Positions 28,901 through 61,846 of a stretch of DNA of 64,000 nt are shown one piece after another. The stretch is from Crotophaga sulcirostris (Eukaryota; Chordata; Aves; Cuculiformes; Crotophagidae). Under the pieces are notes generated by a model, which saw only the letters and a list, made by a program, of their open reading frames with translations, was not told where the DNA came from and did no database searches. How positions within the stretch are numbered: the stretch's first letter is position 1; every line of letters begins with the position of its first letter. The stretch lies in the NCBI GenBank assembly GCA_013397455.1, contig VYZB01000124.1, positions 1,813,855 through 1,877,854 on the forward strand. The letters are read 5' to 3'. A program made the position numbers and the translations under genes.

Positions 28901-31900
28901 GAGTGCATTGTTGTCCATCTCAGAAGACCAGAGTCAAAATGGATTTTAGAAAGGCATGTCAGGATTCTGTCGCACTCACCTCAAGTCAGAAACTGCACCA
29001 GCCACATCAAAACCCCCGCATTATTCACTATGATGTGAATATATAAATATAAATAAATGAGAATAATCATATCATTCAGAAAAATAGTAGGAATAAAAGT
29101 TACAGTGGAGCTCCTGTGTTGACCTGAAGAATTACAAGTGTGAGTAATTACTTGGTGCTGTTTGGAAACACCAGGCTACCAGAGCTCAGCTACACTGGTT
29201 GGCAGGGAACTCCTCAGCCCCCCAAGCAATCCTGGAATTTGATAATGTACATAGTACTCCAATATTAACTATCCGGACAGTTTCTGTCTCGAGCACCACT
29301 CGTGTCTGTCCCACCAGACTATGGATTTAGCAGATGGAGAGTAAACACAGTGCAGACACAGGCACAACCCAGGCAGCTGTCTGACAAAAGCTAATTTAGC
29401 AACCTGCTTACAGCTGGAAAGAAAACTTATCCCAAAGCAGATGCCAACTTGGCAAAGGCTTAATGAAATCCTCTAAGGTCAAACCAAGTTCTGTTGGGAG
29501 GCAATAAATACTCGCTAGTCCACCCCCACACGCACATGCCACGAGATACTCGCTTGTACCACACAGCCCCAGTCCTCAGTTTGGAATTCCAACCACAGTG
29601 TTCCTGCCTGAGCAGCAGACACAGCTTCACTGGCTTCAGGTGGGCTCATTTTTCACTCTAATCACCACCAGGGTGATCCATTCCTGGGAAAACCAAGGCC
29701 TAAATTAATCTCTGTTCATAACTCACTATCTAAAGGGATAGGGGAATTGGAAAAGATTGCATTATAACAAGAAAATCCCTACCCCAGCCAGCACAAAACA
29801 CATTTGCTGGGGAATTCCACCATGTGTGCACCAGGAACTACACTGCAGTTGTATGCAAGCTTCAACACAGGTTCCTGTGAGAGCACCAGCATTTGCACTA
29901 ACAACAGCCTGCACACACAAATTCCCCCATCCACATTCCAGTGACATGGGGACTTGTACAAAAAAATCTGGCAATATAACACTTGAACTCAGTGCTAGCG
30001 AGGGCTAATATCTAACATCCACCTACTGCTTTAATAGGAGTAAATACAGCCAAGAGAAAAATGTCTGGCACAGAGTTCTTGGCTATTTTCTGACTGTGGA
30101 CCATTACACTGAAAAACAACTCCTCAGCTCTAATCCAGACACTGTGAAGGTGGGGAGTCAGACTTCCACAGTACTTCCAATGAGCCCCGTGCCCAGCATC
30201 CATAAACTGATTTGGATTCTCCCTTAGTGTGATCTTCAGAACACAGCTCTCACCAATAAACACTCACAGGTGTTTTAATTTCACTTCTGCAAGTGCTTCT
30301 ACCCACAACAGCCTGACTCCTCATGTAAAATCAGGAATGTACTTCCAGGATCTGGATCCAAATTTCATCTCACAAGTCCATATTTTTTAATTCCACAGCC
30401 ACTCTTAAACACCTATGCTTTGGAGGTTTTTGCTAGAAATCCTAAGCCTTCCCTGAGCTACAAACACCACATTTGATTCCTAAAATTGCTTTCACGAATG
30501 CAAGTTATCCCTACGCTTTTCTTAAACACATAACTTGACCTTCAAAGCTAAGCACCCATTTTCTATCTTCTCATCAGAGGTGAGAGGATAAAATGTTAGC
30601 AGAATAACTAACACCTAAACTGGAATCATCCCACATTGCACATATGAATATAAGAGGACTATATCCACGTTCTCCACCACTGCTGCAGCTTTAAGAGCTT
30701 TAGGTTATTTTAAGAGGCAAAGAGCAGACGGTAACATCTGATACCATCGAGAGCCACCGTGACTTCACACTTACATGGAACTCGGTTGTGTTGAGAATGT
30801 GACGACCATCCGGACTCCAGCATGAAGCCACCAATCCCGCCGAGCCCTCGTCGATCTTACAGTGCCAGTCAGGCTGCTCCAAGGACCAGACCTAAGGCAG
30901 ACAGGAAACCAGACAGCGCACTGAACGAAGGGCTCATCAACAGCTCCGCTAACAAGCGTACACCACAGCTGAGAAGACTTTCCCACATCACATACCAGAG
31001 AGGTCAGGAATCCTCTGAAAGCCTGTGGCCATGAAGGACTGGTGCTGGATCCCACTACAAAAGTAAGCCCTGCACCTCTGTGTGTTAATACAAACTGTAA
31101 AGTAATGTAAAGTGGTTTCTTTTTCTGTGACAAATATTCTGAACGTCCAATACTTAAAAAAACTTTTAGTCCATTTAACAAGTCTGCATGTATTTATTTC
31201 CTACTGAACTAAGAAAATCGTGAGATAATCTCCAGCTTTAACTTGTATTTGATAAATATTTTTATGCTAAATTTGGGTGGGGTTTTTTTAGTCAAACTAA
31301 GATGTTTGTTATGGTTTTAAAAATAAGGACATGCTGGGTTATCCTCAAACCATGCATTTTCAGTAACATCAGTTATTTTAGCAGCAGCGTTGAACCAGTG
31401 CTTGGTCTCATCCACACCACACACTAATCCCCAGTAGGAAACATTCTGTCCTGCTTGGGTCCTTACCTGGACAATCCCTCGCTTGTACATGGCACACAAG
31501 ATGAAGAGGGAATCAGACGACCACTCTATGTGCTGGATCTGATCCAGGCAAGTGTACAGCTGCAGGATCTGGAGGGTGTTCACATCCCGAACCACCAAAC
31601 GGTACTGCACGCACGAAGCCTGCACAGGAACAAAACCCAAGATGAGTAGGTACAGGAACACCAGGCTCAAGAGCCACAACTTCTACCGTGCCAGGATGGA
31701 ATGCTGTGCTGCTGCCCTCCTGACCACAGACCCAGCCGGGAGGCTTGATTTCAGAAAGGCTTGATGTGAGCTACTATACACTACAGAAGAAACAGTTAAA
31801 ACAGGATGGAAAGGGGGCATTTATAGGAATAAAAGGAATCCTCATTCAACCCAGCTGGAGAGCCGTGACTCCAACCACAACAGAACACTGTGCTGCTGCT

Positions 31901-32582
31901 GTCCCACTGGGAGTCTGAATTTCAGAAAGGCCTGATATGCACTACTGCAAACTACAGCAAAAAAAGTTAAAGCAGGAAGGAACGCAGGTGGGGGAAGGAA
32001 CAAAAAGGGTCCTCTTTTACTCTGCCCACTGCTGGCTAACTAATTCTCCTTTAAAAATTCATAGAACCACAAAATGGTTTGGGCTGTAAGGGACCTTCAA
32101 GCCCATCCTGTTCTAACCCCCCTGCCGTGGGCAGGGACATCCCCTCCTGGGATCAGGGGGCTCCCAGCCCCATCCAACCTGGCCTTGAACACCTCCAAGG
32201 ATGGGGCAGCCACAGCTTCTCTGGGCAACCTCGGCCAGGGCCTCCTCACCCTCACAGCAAAACATTTCTTCCTCATTTCTCATCTCAATCTCCCCTTTTT
32301 CAGCTTAAAACCTTTCCCCCTTGTCCTGTCCCTGCACCCCCTGACCAAGAGCCCCTCCCCAGCTTTTCTGGAGTCCCTTTCAGTGCTGGAGGTTGCTCTA
32401 AGGTCTCCCCGGACCCTTCTCCGCTCAGGTTGAACAACCCCAACACCCCAGGCCTGGCCCGGGCGCTCCCCTCAGGCCTGGCCCGGGCGGGAGCGGCCCC
32501 GGCCTCTACTCACCAGGCACTTGCCGTCGGGGGAGAACCTGCCGAGCAGCCCGGAGAGCTTGAACAGCTCCGAGAAGTTCAT
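19876..32582 (-). CDS. WRAP73: WRAP73 (WDR8), complete, 12 coding exons
   Basis: WRAP73 (WD repeat containing, antisense to TP73; WDR8) is a WD-repeat protein of centrosomes and spindle poles. With SSX2IP it helps anchor spindle microtubules and build centriolar satellites and cilia. The twelve minus-strand exons all have GT-AG borders and join in one frame to 449 residues. The protein starts [20 protein letters not shown] and ends [18 protein letters not shown]-type blades are visible: [18 protein letters not shown] near 55-72, CWSPDGRHI near 101, [14 protein letters not shown] near 184-197, [16 protein letters not shown] near 229-244, [15 protein letters not shown] near 335-349 and [13 protein letters not shown] near 376. 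Human WRAP73 is about 460 residues. The main differences are a shorter C-terminus and a diverged exon 9. The start codon is fixed by homology and lies in a GC-rich promoter shared or nearly shared with TP73. Confidence 0.96.
20075..20378 (-). repeat. CR1 LINE fragment in WRAP73 intron 11
   Basis: The plus strand shows the reverse complement of CR1: taaaccatgtccctaagcac, tccttccagggatagagact, cagtgaaggaatgttttcca, ggccatttccttttgtccta and cctcttctccagactc. It lies in the sense orientation of WRAP73. Confidence 0.88.
20558..20749 (-). CDS. WRAP73: WRAP73 exon 11
   Basis: The exon is 192 bp, with acceptor tctgacag and donor gtaaggc. It codes for [20 protein letters not shown] through [13 protein letters not shown] plus one base of Gly. 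Confidence 0.95.
21519..21644 (-). CDS. WRAP73: WRAP73 exon 10
   Basis: The exon is 126 bp, with acceptor aattccag and donor gtgagtt. It codes for [20 protein letters not shown] through [12 protein letters not shown] plus one base of Asp. Confidence 0.95.
22643..22748 (-). CDS. WRAP73: WRAP73 exon 9 (diverged linker)
   Basis: The exon is 106 bp, with acceptor ctctgtag and donor gtaagcc. It codes for [20 protein letters not shown], then [15 protein letters not shown] plus one base of Tyr. The ends (VYKE.EKSP and SKY) match the human exon, while the middle is low-complexity and poorly conserved, as expected for a linker between blades. Phase fits both neighbours. Confidence 0.88.
23921..23998 (-). 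CDS. WRAP73: WRAP73 exon 8
   Basis: The exon is 78 bp, with acceptor taactcag and donor gtaagta. It codes for [20 protein letters not shown] then IANTKT. Confidence 0.94.
24085..24219 (-). CDS. WRAP73: WRAP73 exon 7
   Basis: The exon is 135 bp, with acceptor tatgtttcag and donor gtaagga. It codes for [20 protein letters not shown] through LAIGSYDEK. Confidence 0.96.
25051..25137 (-). CDS. WRAP73: WRAP73 exon 6
   Basis: The exon is 87 bp, with acceptor ttggggcag and donor gtaggag. It codes for [18 protein letters not shown] through VWDTCLE. Both borders are phase 0. Confidence 0.94.
25401..25504 (-). CDS. WRAP73: WRAP73 exon 5
   Basis: The exon is 104 bp, with acceptor gttggcag and donor gtgagtt. 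It codes for [20 protein letters not shown] through [10 protein letters not shown]. Confidence 0.95.
25767..25839 (-). CDS. WRAP73: WRAP73 exon 4
   Basis: The exon is 73 bp, with acceptor ttttggacag and donor gtaagtg. It codes for [20 protein letters not shown] then ACQQ plus one base of Gly. It follows the longest intron of the gene (4.9 kb). Confidence 0.95.
25840..30774. other. WRAP73 intron 3 (4.9 kb)
   Basis: The region contains no convincing exon or RNA gene. A short CR1-tail-like piece lies at 27545-27575. Otherwise the sequence is AT-rich with no tandem repeats of note. Confidence 0.65.
27545..27575 (-). repeat. Possible CR1 3'-tail fragment
   Basis: The bases tatcatagaatcatggatt resemble the reverse complement of the CR1 terminal repeat seen at 16111 and 58805. 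Similarity fades quickly after this, so the copy is very short or decayed. Confidence 0.4.
30775..30891 (-). CDS. WRAP73: WRAP73 exon 3
   Basis: The exon is 117 bp, with acceptor ctgccttag and donor gtaagtg. It codes for [19 protein letters not shown] through [12 protein letters not shown]. Confidence 0.96.
31467..31619 (-). CDS. WRAP73: WRAP73 exon 2
   Basis: The exon is 153 bp, with acceptor cctgtgcag and donor gtaagg. It codes for [18 protein letters not shown] through [11 protein letters not shown], the first WD blade. Confidence 0.96.
31660..31985. repeat. Diverged tandem duplication of about 185 bp in WRAP73 intron 1
   Basis: The first unit, around 31695-31812, carries tgctgtgctgctgccctcctg, gatttcagaaaggcttgatg and cagttaaaacaggatggaaa. 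The second, around 31880-31983, carries cactgtgctgctgctgtccc, aatttcagaaaggcctgata and agttaaagcaggaaggaac in the same order. The spacing between matching words is about 184-186 bp. I do not recognise the family. Confidence 0.75.
32058..32445 (-). repeat. CR1 LINE fragment in WRAP73 intron 1, near the promoter
   Basis: It starts with attcatagaaccacaaaatg and runs through catccaacctggccttgaac, tctctgggcaacctcggcc, acatttcttcctcatttctc and ccttgtcctgtccctgcac. It ends only about 70 bp from exon 1 and is the longest CR1 copy in the window. Confidence 0.92.
32514..32582 (-). CDS. WRAP73: WRAP73 exon 1 (coding part)
   Basis: ATG at 32582-32580 in the context gccccgccATGA, coding for [20 protein letters not shown] then KCL, followed by donor gtgagtag. 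This gives 23 codons, phase 0. Confidence 0.95.
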
Positions 32583-32696
32583 GGCGGGGCAAGGAGGGGG
32601 AGAAGCCGCGGCCGCGCCGCGATTCAAACCCGCCCGCCACCCCCTCACCCCGCGGCGGCAGCGACCAGAAAGGGCGTGAGGGGGCTCGCCGGACAG

Positions 32697-32701
32697 CCAA
32701 T
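32697..32701 (+). promoter_or_regulatory. CCAAT box (NF-Y type), copy A
   Basis: CCAAT lies in the context cagccaataagag, so it is an inverted ATTGG box relative to WRAP73. It is about 115 bp upstream of the WRAP73 ATG. Confidence 0.6.
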
Positions 32702-32724
32702 AAGAGCGCGGGGCGGTGCCGCGA

Positions 32725-32744
32725 GGCACGCCGGGAGTTGTAGT
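32725..32744 (-). promoter_or_regulatory. ZNF143/THAP11-type element, copy A
   Basis: The minus strand reads ACTACAACTCCCGGCGTGCC. This closely matches the ACTACAATTCCCAGCATGC element known from many vertebrate housekeeping promoters and bound by ZNF143 and THAP11. The assignment is by motif only. Confidence 0.7.
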
Positions 32745-32814
32745 CCTGCGGCGGGGCTGTGCCCCGGAGGGGGGGAGGCAGACCAGAAGAGGCTGGAGCG
32801 GGCTGCTTGGGCAG

Positions 32815-32819
32815 CCAAT
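32815..32819 (+). promoter_or_regulatory. CCAAT box (NF-Y type), copy B
   Basis: CCAAT in the context cagccaatcagag matches the classic NF-Y flanks better than copy A does. It is 118 bp from the copy A box. Confidence 0.6.
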
Positions 32820-32840
32820 CAGAGTGGGGCGCCGCCCCGA

Positions 32841-32860
32841 GGCACGCCGGGAGTTGTAGT
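32841..32860 (-). promoter_or_regulatory. ZNF143/THAP11-type element, copy B
   Basis: The same 20 bases as in copy A occur on the minus strand 116 bp further from the WRAP73 start codon. Confidence 0.7.
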
Positions 32861-32924
32861 CTAGCAGTGGGGCTGCGCCCGGCGCGGGAAGCAGGCGGGA
32901 AGCCGCCCCTTGGAAGCAATTGCT

Positions 32925-32932
32925 ATGCAAAT
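32925..32932 (+). promoter_or_regulatory. Octamer ATGCAAAT
   Basis: This is a perfect POU/octamer motif in tgctatgcaaatgagcc, inside the CpG-rich block and about 65 bp to the right of copy B. It could act on either promoter. Confidence 0.5.
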
Positions 32933-33180
32933 GAGCCTTTCAGTGAGGCGCGGGGCGGCTCCCCCGTCCCCTCGGCGCTCCCGCGAATCGGGCGCTTTTC
33001 CGCGGGCAGCGTCCCGCGTGCTCCCGGCTGGTTGGCGCTGGAACCCTGGGAGCCGCTCGCGGGTGCCTGCGGGCGGGTTGTGGGCCGGGGGGCTCCAGGG
33101 GTGACTGAAACCCAAGGCCCCAGTCAGTGCTGAGGGCCGCTCGCCATCCGCCCCACGTCCCCAGGCACAGCGTGAGCGCC

Positions 33181-36100
33181 CCGAGAAACAGCAGCTTCTG
33201 AAAGTGGGGGGCAGTGAGAAAACCTGTCAGTGAGTGCACACAGCGCAGACAGTTGGACTCTCGTGGCTGAGGAGATCAGGAATGTTCAGCCTTCAGCCCC
33301 TGCCACCGTACATGTGTCCTGGCAAGCCATTTTTCCCATGGGATGAGCAGGGCGGTGACATGGGTGAAACCCAGCTCCCCAGATGCCCCAGGAGATGTGA
33401 GCTGGGCACTTTGACCCATGCAAGCACAAACCCAACACTGTCTGGTGAGGGGAAGAGCCTCCTCCAGCCCACGTCGAGTCTCCTTCCTCACTCCATCGTG
33501 ACTAAACCCCAGCTCCTGCTGCCACCGCCCCAGGGCCAGCTTGCCCCGGAGTCCCTTTGGCACTGGTGACCAGCTTAACTCCCCACACGCTTGGCTGAGC
33601 ATTCCCCACCCCCTTGCAACTGCCTCCTATTCCAGGAAGGAGCACGCAAGCCTTCGCCTCACTTTCCACACAGCTCTCTCAGCTCCAATGTCATCGCCTA
33701 GGCGACCGGGACGCTACTTGATTGTAGTGCAGTAAATAACACAGATCCTCAATCCCAGGCCGCGGGAGACCTCCGGGGCAGCTTGAAACGCTTGGGCAGC
33801 CAGAGCAGGTAGGAGGAAAAAAAATGACAAAAGGGAACCCCTTGCTATTTGTGTGTGTGAGTTTCTCAGCACGACCCCTCTCTCGAGGGCTCAATAATGC
33901 AGCTAGAAGGTGATTTGTGACCACTTTGCTTTGTAGAGTAGCCACACAATCTTAAAGTGCCTTGGAAAGTTTGCTCCCAAGTGCCTTAGATCCAGAGTTC
34001 AAGCACTTGCAGAGGACAAACCAGCTGACCTTTGAATGGGAAAAGCAAGTGGTGGGGTTGGGCAGCGGCAAGATGCTGAGGCTGGCGCCGGGTGCCGAGG
34101 CAGGGCTGGTCCTCGGCTGCTGGGGAGGGAGGGAGAGTTGACTGCTTCAGCCTCCTGCTCCACCAAAACCTGCCATGGATGACTGTATGCACTGCTGTTG
34201 AGCCTGCCTGGTCCTCGGAAAGAAAATTCGTAATAAGCTCTTGGACCCCGAGGAGCGCTCCTGAGATTCAGGTGCGCTGCAGGAAAGCTCTCTTGGTCAC
34301 TTCTAGAAGCCTCACTTCACAGGTGTGAATTTTATAATCTGGGAGAAATGAGAAATAGTGCAGGGTAGTGCTGGCACCTTGGAATCTGTCAGTGTTTTGC
34401 AAACATTTATTTGCTGCCGGCTGGGTGAGCCTGATGGTTCTCAGTGTGCAGAAAAAGTCCAGGTGCTGGGTCTCAAGCCATCAAGCAATGCACAGCGGCT
34501 TGGCGTGAGAGTTGGAAAGTCTTCCTCTCTCAGGATGGTCCATGAGTCATTAGGAATTAGGAATAGCTTTGTTATACAGGGTTTGTGTATTTATCTCCCT
34601 TTAAGGTGGCTGCTACTTTTTGTTCTGAGCTGTTGGAGTGGTGGGATAGCGGTGAATGTGATATTGCCAGGTGCAATAGCAACAGACTTTTCTAAGTGCC
34701 TAAAAATGATGCTTAAAGTTAGTGGTGAGATCAAAGATGCTCCTTCCACAGAGCACAGGAACTCACCAGGGCTTCAGCCCCTCCTAACGCCGTGGTACCC
34801 TTCACTTTCCTTTTATTGATGAAAGAAGGGAGTTGAATTTATAATAACTATAAGAATATATCCAGACTCTGTGATCAAAACACAAACCATGAAGCACGGT
34901 TGAATATATGCAAGTTCTCTCCAGAGAGCTGTTCTCCCATTTCAGGATGGCTGTAGTGGAGCTTGGTGTGTGCTTTTCATTGTCCTTGTGTCCCCGGGGC
35001 TGGGGGAGAAATGAAAACTTCAGCCGAGCTGGGACTGGTTTGGCATCTTGGATACACCCAAAGTCACAGCAGTGGGGAAAAGCCTGAGGACACAGAGTAT
35101 TTCCATGCTAATCCTTTGGAAGTCGTGTCAGTGGCAGTTCATGGGGAAGGTGTATGGACAGAAGGAACCCAGCCTGCTCACACAGTGCTGAGGTGGTGAC
35201 AACCCCACCTCGGAGTGGAGCTGAGCCCCAGCACAAGCGGAGGTGCTGGAGTGCCTCTTCGCAGGCTGCGGCTCGGGATTCCCGGTCTGTGTTCCTCGTG
35301 TGCAGTTTCCCTGCAATGCACTCGCTTGCAACAGAGGGAAGCAGCAATCCAGCCATCGGTGGAGCCCGCTCGGAGAAGCACGCAGAGAGCAGCTCATGGA
35401 GTGAAAATAGGGAACCCCTGCCAGCAGCCTTGGCACCCAGCACCAACCCCCTGGTGTGCACGTTTCGCGCTTTCTTCCTCCGAAAGCTGGCCGTGACGCC
35501 GGTGCGCGTTGTGTTGCAGGCTCCCCGACAGCAGCCCAGCCACACCGAGCATCCCCATCACCTCCCGGCTGTGTTGAGGCAGAAGGGACAGAGAATCCCT
35601 TCCCAAGGCAAAGAGATCGTCGGTTTAATGAGCAAGTTTGGGTCTCCAGAGGTGTTAAACCCTCCTCAGGCACGGAGGTTGACTAGAGAGCTCTTCCTGG
35701 CAGCAGCTGGGGTGATACCTCAGGTCTTTCTTTTGCTGCTGGGAAGTGGGTGACATCAGGGAGCTGACACACCCATGGCAGAGGAGAAATAGCCTCCAAA
35801 CAGACCCAGGGGGCTGAAGTGGCAGAAAAGCTGAGCCTGGCTGTGGCAGATCTCGAGCTCTGCCTCTGCTGATGTGTTTAGCCCCAGGTTAGTCGCCTCC
35901 CAGTGCCACTTACAGAGCCTGCAGGCACTGGGAAGGTAACCACAGCCAAGCTGTCTCTAGCAATTCGAATTAGTCTCTGAGGCTCTTCCTAGTGCACTTT
36001 TAATTCAGCTGTGCCACAGGGCCTCCACTGTTTCTCATGGGATGATTTTTCCTTCTGCCGGTCCTCACCATCAGAGCCCTTTCCTGACTTCCCTGAATGT

Positions 36101-38750
36101 TGAAAGCCTCCACCGTTCATTACGTCACAGGACTCTAAAGGGCACCCCGATTTAGAGCAAATTATGCTGTCATCGGCACCACTGCCAACCTCTAGGAACA
36201 CTGTTAGCAAAGTCTTTTGTGGTTCTGTATCATTTCAGCTGCCAGGCTGTCACTCTTGCTGCAGGGATGCCTTCCCACAATGTGCAATGATCACCATAGC
36301 AGGGATGTTGTTCCCAATGCCGACAGCCTGAGCTTCTCTTTTTTCCATGGAATGTAGAGCTCGGATGTGAGAAGATACCAGCCTGGCTTTGCCAGCTTCG
36401 ATTGTGCTTTGAAAGAGAAAGGGAACTTCCAAAACGCCCTTAAAATATTCAGATTTTTTTTGTTGCAAAAAAACGAGTGCAGCCACGTGGTCAGAGCTGG
36501 TGTCACCCATCCTGACCACGCAGCCGGGGCGGCGCAGAGGTGCTTTCTCCATTGAAGGGAAAGGCCTGGCTCCTTCCTGAAGCTGCTGGTGCCACCCTGG
36601 GCCAGGGAAAGCAGCATGGAAGCAGGGTAAGGCCACCAGCAGTCGCCTGCCTCAGCTCTTTCCTTTCCTCAAAGCTGCCGCGTGCGTCCTTTCATTTCTC
36701 TGTGTGTCACACGTGGGGTGGGAAGGGAAAGGGAGGACACCAGACTCTCACTTCTAGCTCTTCTGTGATGAGACCACAGGGAAGGAGCCTTCAGCGGCTG
36801 TGCAAACCCTCCTGGAAGAGCATCTGGGGCTGCCGTGTCTTGCAGACGCAGCAGAAAGCAGCTGGTGGGGGACACAGCCCTGGTTTCATTTTAACTCCCA
36901 ACCCCTGCAGCCCCAGCTGACTCGGAGGGCTCTGGGAGACCCCGAGCATCACTCTGGGAGCGGCTGCCCTCGCGCTCGGCAGCTCGAGCTGCAGGAACAG
37001 GAAGCCTGCAGGCTTTCACTATGAGATGGCGGTACCACGATCAACAGAGATGCTCATGCCGGCGTGGGGACCAGGGGCAGGCAGATGGTGCCTGGGGCAC
37101 CCCTGTGTCAGCCAGGGCAGGGAAGCAGGTCCTGCTGCTTCCAGGGAGCGGGAAAGGGAGGAGGAGGAGGATGGGATGGGGGGCTGCCAGCAGAGGAAGG
37201 CAGCGCGGGCTCAAGATGGCTCCCAAAAATGTCCTGCTGCTGGGGCCGTGGAGGTGCTGGGCACACAGGGAGAGCCCAGGCCCACTGCAGGCTGCCTTCT
37301 GTGCTTGAAAGGGGCTGAGAAACACTGTCCGGTGGCAAAAGGAACATCCTGGACTGAGGAGGACTCTGGCTGTGCCTGTGCAGCAGCGCTCAGGCGGCTT
37401 TGGCTGACGAACGTGCTTTCCCGCGCTTTTCCCGTGTGCCAGCCTGGGCGCGCTTTCTCCCACCATCATGTCCCGATCGGCAAAGCAGAGGCACCGCTCC
37501 TGCCATGCCTTATCTGGGGGACACACTGTGCCATTCAGTGATGTTTGCAAGCTGCTTAGAACTGGGCAGGTCATTTTAATGTCTGAACAAGTCGGATTTA
37601 AGCTCTCCGCATCATGGCTTTGCTGTAAAGTTGCCCCACGCATCCGGGCGTCTGAGCGGTCACTATGTCTTTACAAATCTGTGGGCATTTGCAATGGGAG
37701 CTTCATGAGAAGAATGTTAGCCTGGGGGCAAACGATGTGCCTGGGGTAAAAGCTGCCCAAAATGGATAAACCAGGATCGGGGCTGAAGGGCTGCAGCACA
37801 AAGGCAGATTAACTTTTGGAGTTAAGTGGCCACTGGCTGTGGGCAATGCCTTAGCTCCCGCCGGCGCTCAGAGCTCTGCAATCCCACTTTCCCGGCACAC
37901 CTTGCCCAGAGCTGGTGGCAGCTGAGGATATTTCATATAGCAGCCTACAGAGTGCTGCCCATGGCCTGAATTTGTGGCACTGTTCAGATTCAGAAATACA
38001 AACATCTCTCCCTTGTTCCCCAGGTTCACAGAGGAGGATTTCCCACCCCTGAGCAGAGCAGGGACCTCACCATGCAAGCAGGGCTGCAGCAAGGATGCCC
38101 TCAGCTCTGATCATGCTGCAAGGCTTTTTTTGTTTTGCCATAGCTTAGGGTTTCAGTTTGATTCAGAGGAGTGATACTCAAGGGTTTGTTATTGCTGTGT
38201 CTAACAGGAGAGTGTAAGTCCTTTGCTGAATGAAGCTGGTCAAAGTGATTACTCAAAACAGTTGTGTGAAGCCTCCCCAGGGCCCGGGGAGCTGTTTGTA
38301 ACCACACTGAATGGGAGCCTTGAGTCACAGGAGCAGTGCATGGTAGAGATGAGCTGCCATCCTACCACCCTGCGCTTTGGCCCTTTCCAAAATACCCACA
38401 TCTGTGTAAGAACGCTGGCCCACAACGTCATCACCAGAAATATCACCCCTGTGGGAAAGCCTGGTGGTTTTATTTCGTTACCTAGTCCTGGTCTGCAGTG
38501 ATGGTGTTTCTGTTCACCTCCAGTTCTGTGCAAGCCTTCAGGGCAGGATCAGCTTGGGTGTCCTTCCTGCCCACCGCTCCCTGCCTGCAGCAGTGAGGGG
38601 CACCATCTCCCCACGAGTCCTCTGGGTCTCCCATCCCGTGCTGCTGGGAGTGAGGTGGGAACCTCCTGCCCTTCACCAGCTGCTTTGCTGACATGAAATT
38701 TCCCTGAACGTTTTAAAAAAACGTGTAGACGTGGCACTTTGTGACATGGT
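33181..38750. other. TP73 upstream region or intron 1; non-coding exon 1 not located
   Basis: TP73 exon 1 is non-coding in other vertebrates and cannot be recognised by translation. The frames here are short or show no homology to me. CpG-richer patches with E2F-like words lie near 35463 (TTTCGCGC) and 37417 (TTTCCCGC). Either those or the block at 32583-33180 could hold promoter P1. Confidence 0.5.
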
Positions 38751-38751
38751 T

Positions 38752-38831
38752 TAGTCGGCACAGTGGGGTTGGGCTGATGGGTGGACTGGATGAGCTTAGA
38801 GGTCTCTTCCAACCTTAATGATTCTATGAGA
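38752..38831 (+). repeat. CR1 LINE 3' end beside TP73 exon 2
   Basis: The bases gggctgatgggtggactgga, gaggtctcttccaaccttaa and tgattctatgag are the CR1 3' end in plus orientation. It stops 45 bp before the exon 2 acceptor, just upstream of a branch-point-like tgctaac. Confidence 0.85.
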
Positions 38832-38913
38832 TGGCACTCTGGCAATGCTAACCTCGCTGTTTCTCTTTGCATCTAGAGTGTTTTACCCTCTGTCAGACTC
38901 CCCTTCGGTGAAG

Positions 38914-61846
<22,933 letters not shown>

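Larger units (their letters stand above)
32658..32770. repeat. Duplicated promoter module, copy A
   Basis: The order is gaccagaa, then cagccaataagag (CCAAT at 32697), then ggcacgccgggagttgtagt ending at 32744, then ggcggggctgtgcccc. The same order recurs 116-118 bp to the right as copy B. Confidence 0.85.
32775..32885. repeat. Duplicated promoter module, copy B
   Basis: The order is gaccagaa, then cagccaatcagag (CCAAT at 32815), then ggcacgccgggagttgtagt ending at 32860, then gtggggctgcgccc. The core element is identical to that of copy A; the spacer bases differ. Confidence 0.85.
32583..33180. promoter_or_regulatory. GC- and CpG-rich promoter region of WRAP73, possibly bidirectional with TP73
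   Basis: This block upstream of the WRAP73 ATG is the most CpG-rich part of the window. It holds two inverted CCAAT boxes, two ACTACAACTCCC elements and an octamer ATGCAAAT at 32925. In human the TP73 P1 promoter starts close to WRAP73 and points the other way, so the block may also serve TP73. I could not identify the non-coding TP73 exon 1, so the second role is inference. Confidence 0.7.

Noticed and set aside
32079..32864. Plus-strand open frame of 261 codons at the WRAP73 promoter
   Set aside because: It starts inside a CR1 copy and runs antisense through WRAP73 exon 1 and the GC-rich promoter. GC-rich DNA has few stops, and no homology is recognised.
33000..33230. Candidate donor sites for TP73 exon 1 (for example after 33100 or 33230)
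   Set aside because: A non-coding exon cannot be chosen by reading alone; several gtgagt-like words are equally plausible.
35128..35753. Overlapping open frames of 180-200 codons on both strands upstream of TP73
   Set aside because: Both strands are open because the stretch is GC-richer. There is no splice pattern or known domain, and TP73 exon 1 is non-coding.
37026..37643. Frames of 171 and 200 codons on opposite strands
   Set aside because: They are shadows of each other in a GC-rich stretch, with no recognisable protein.
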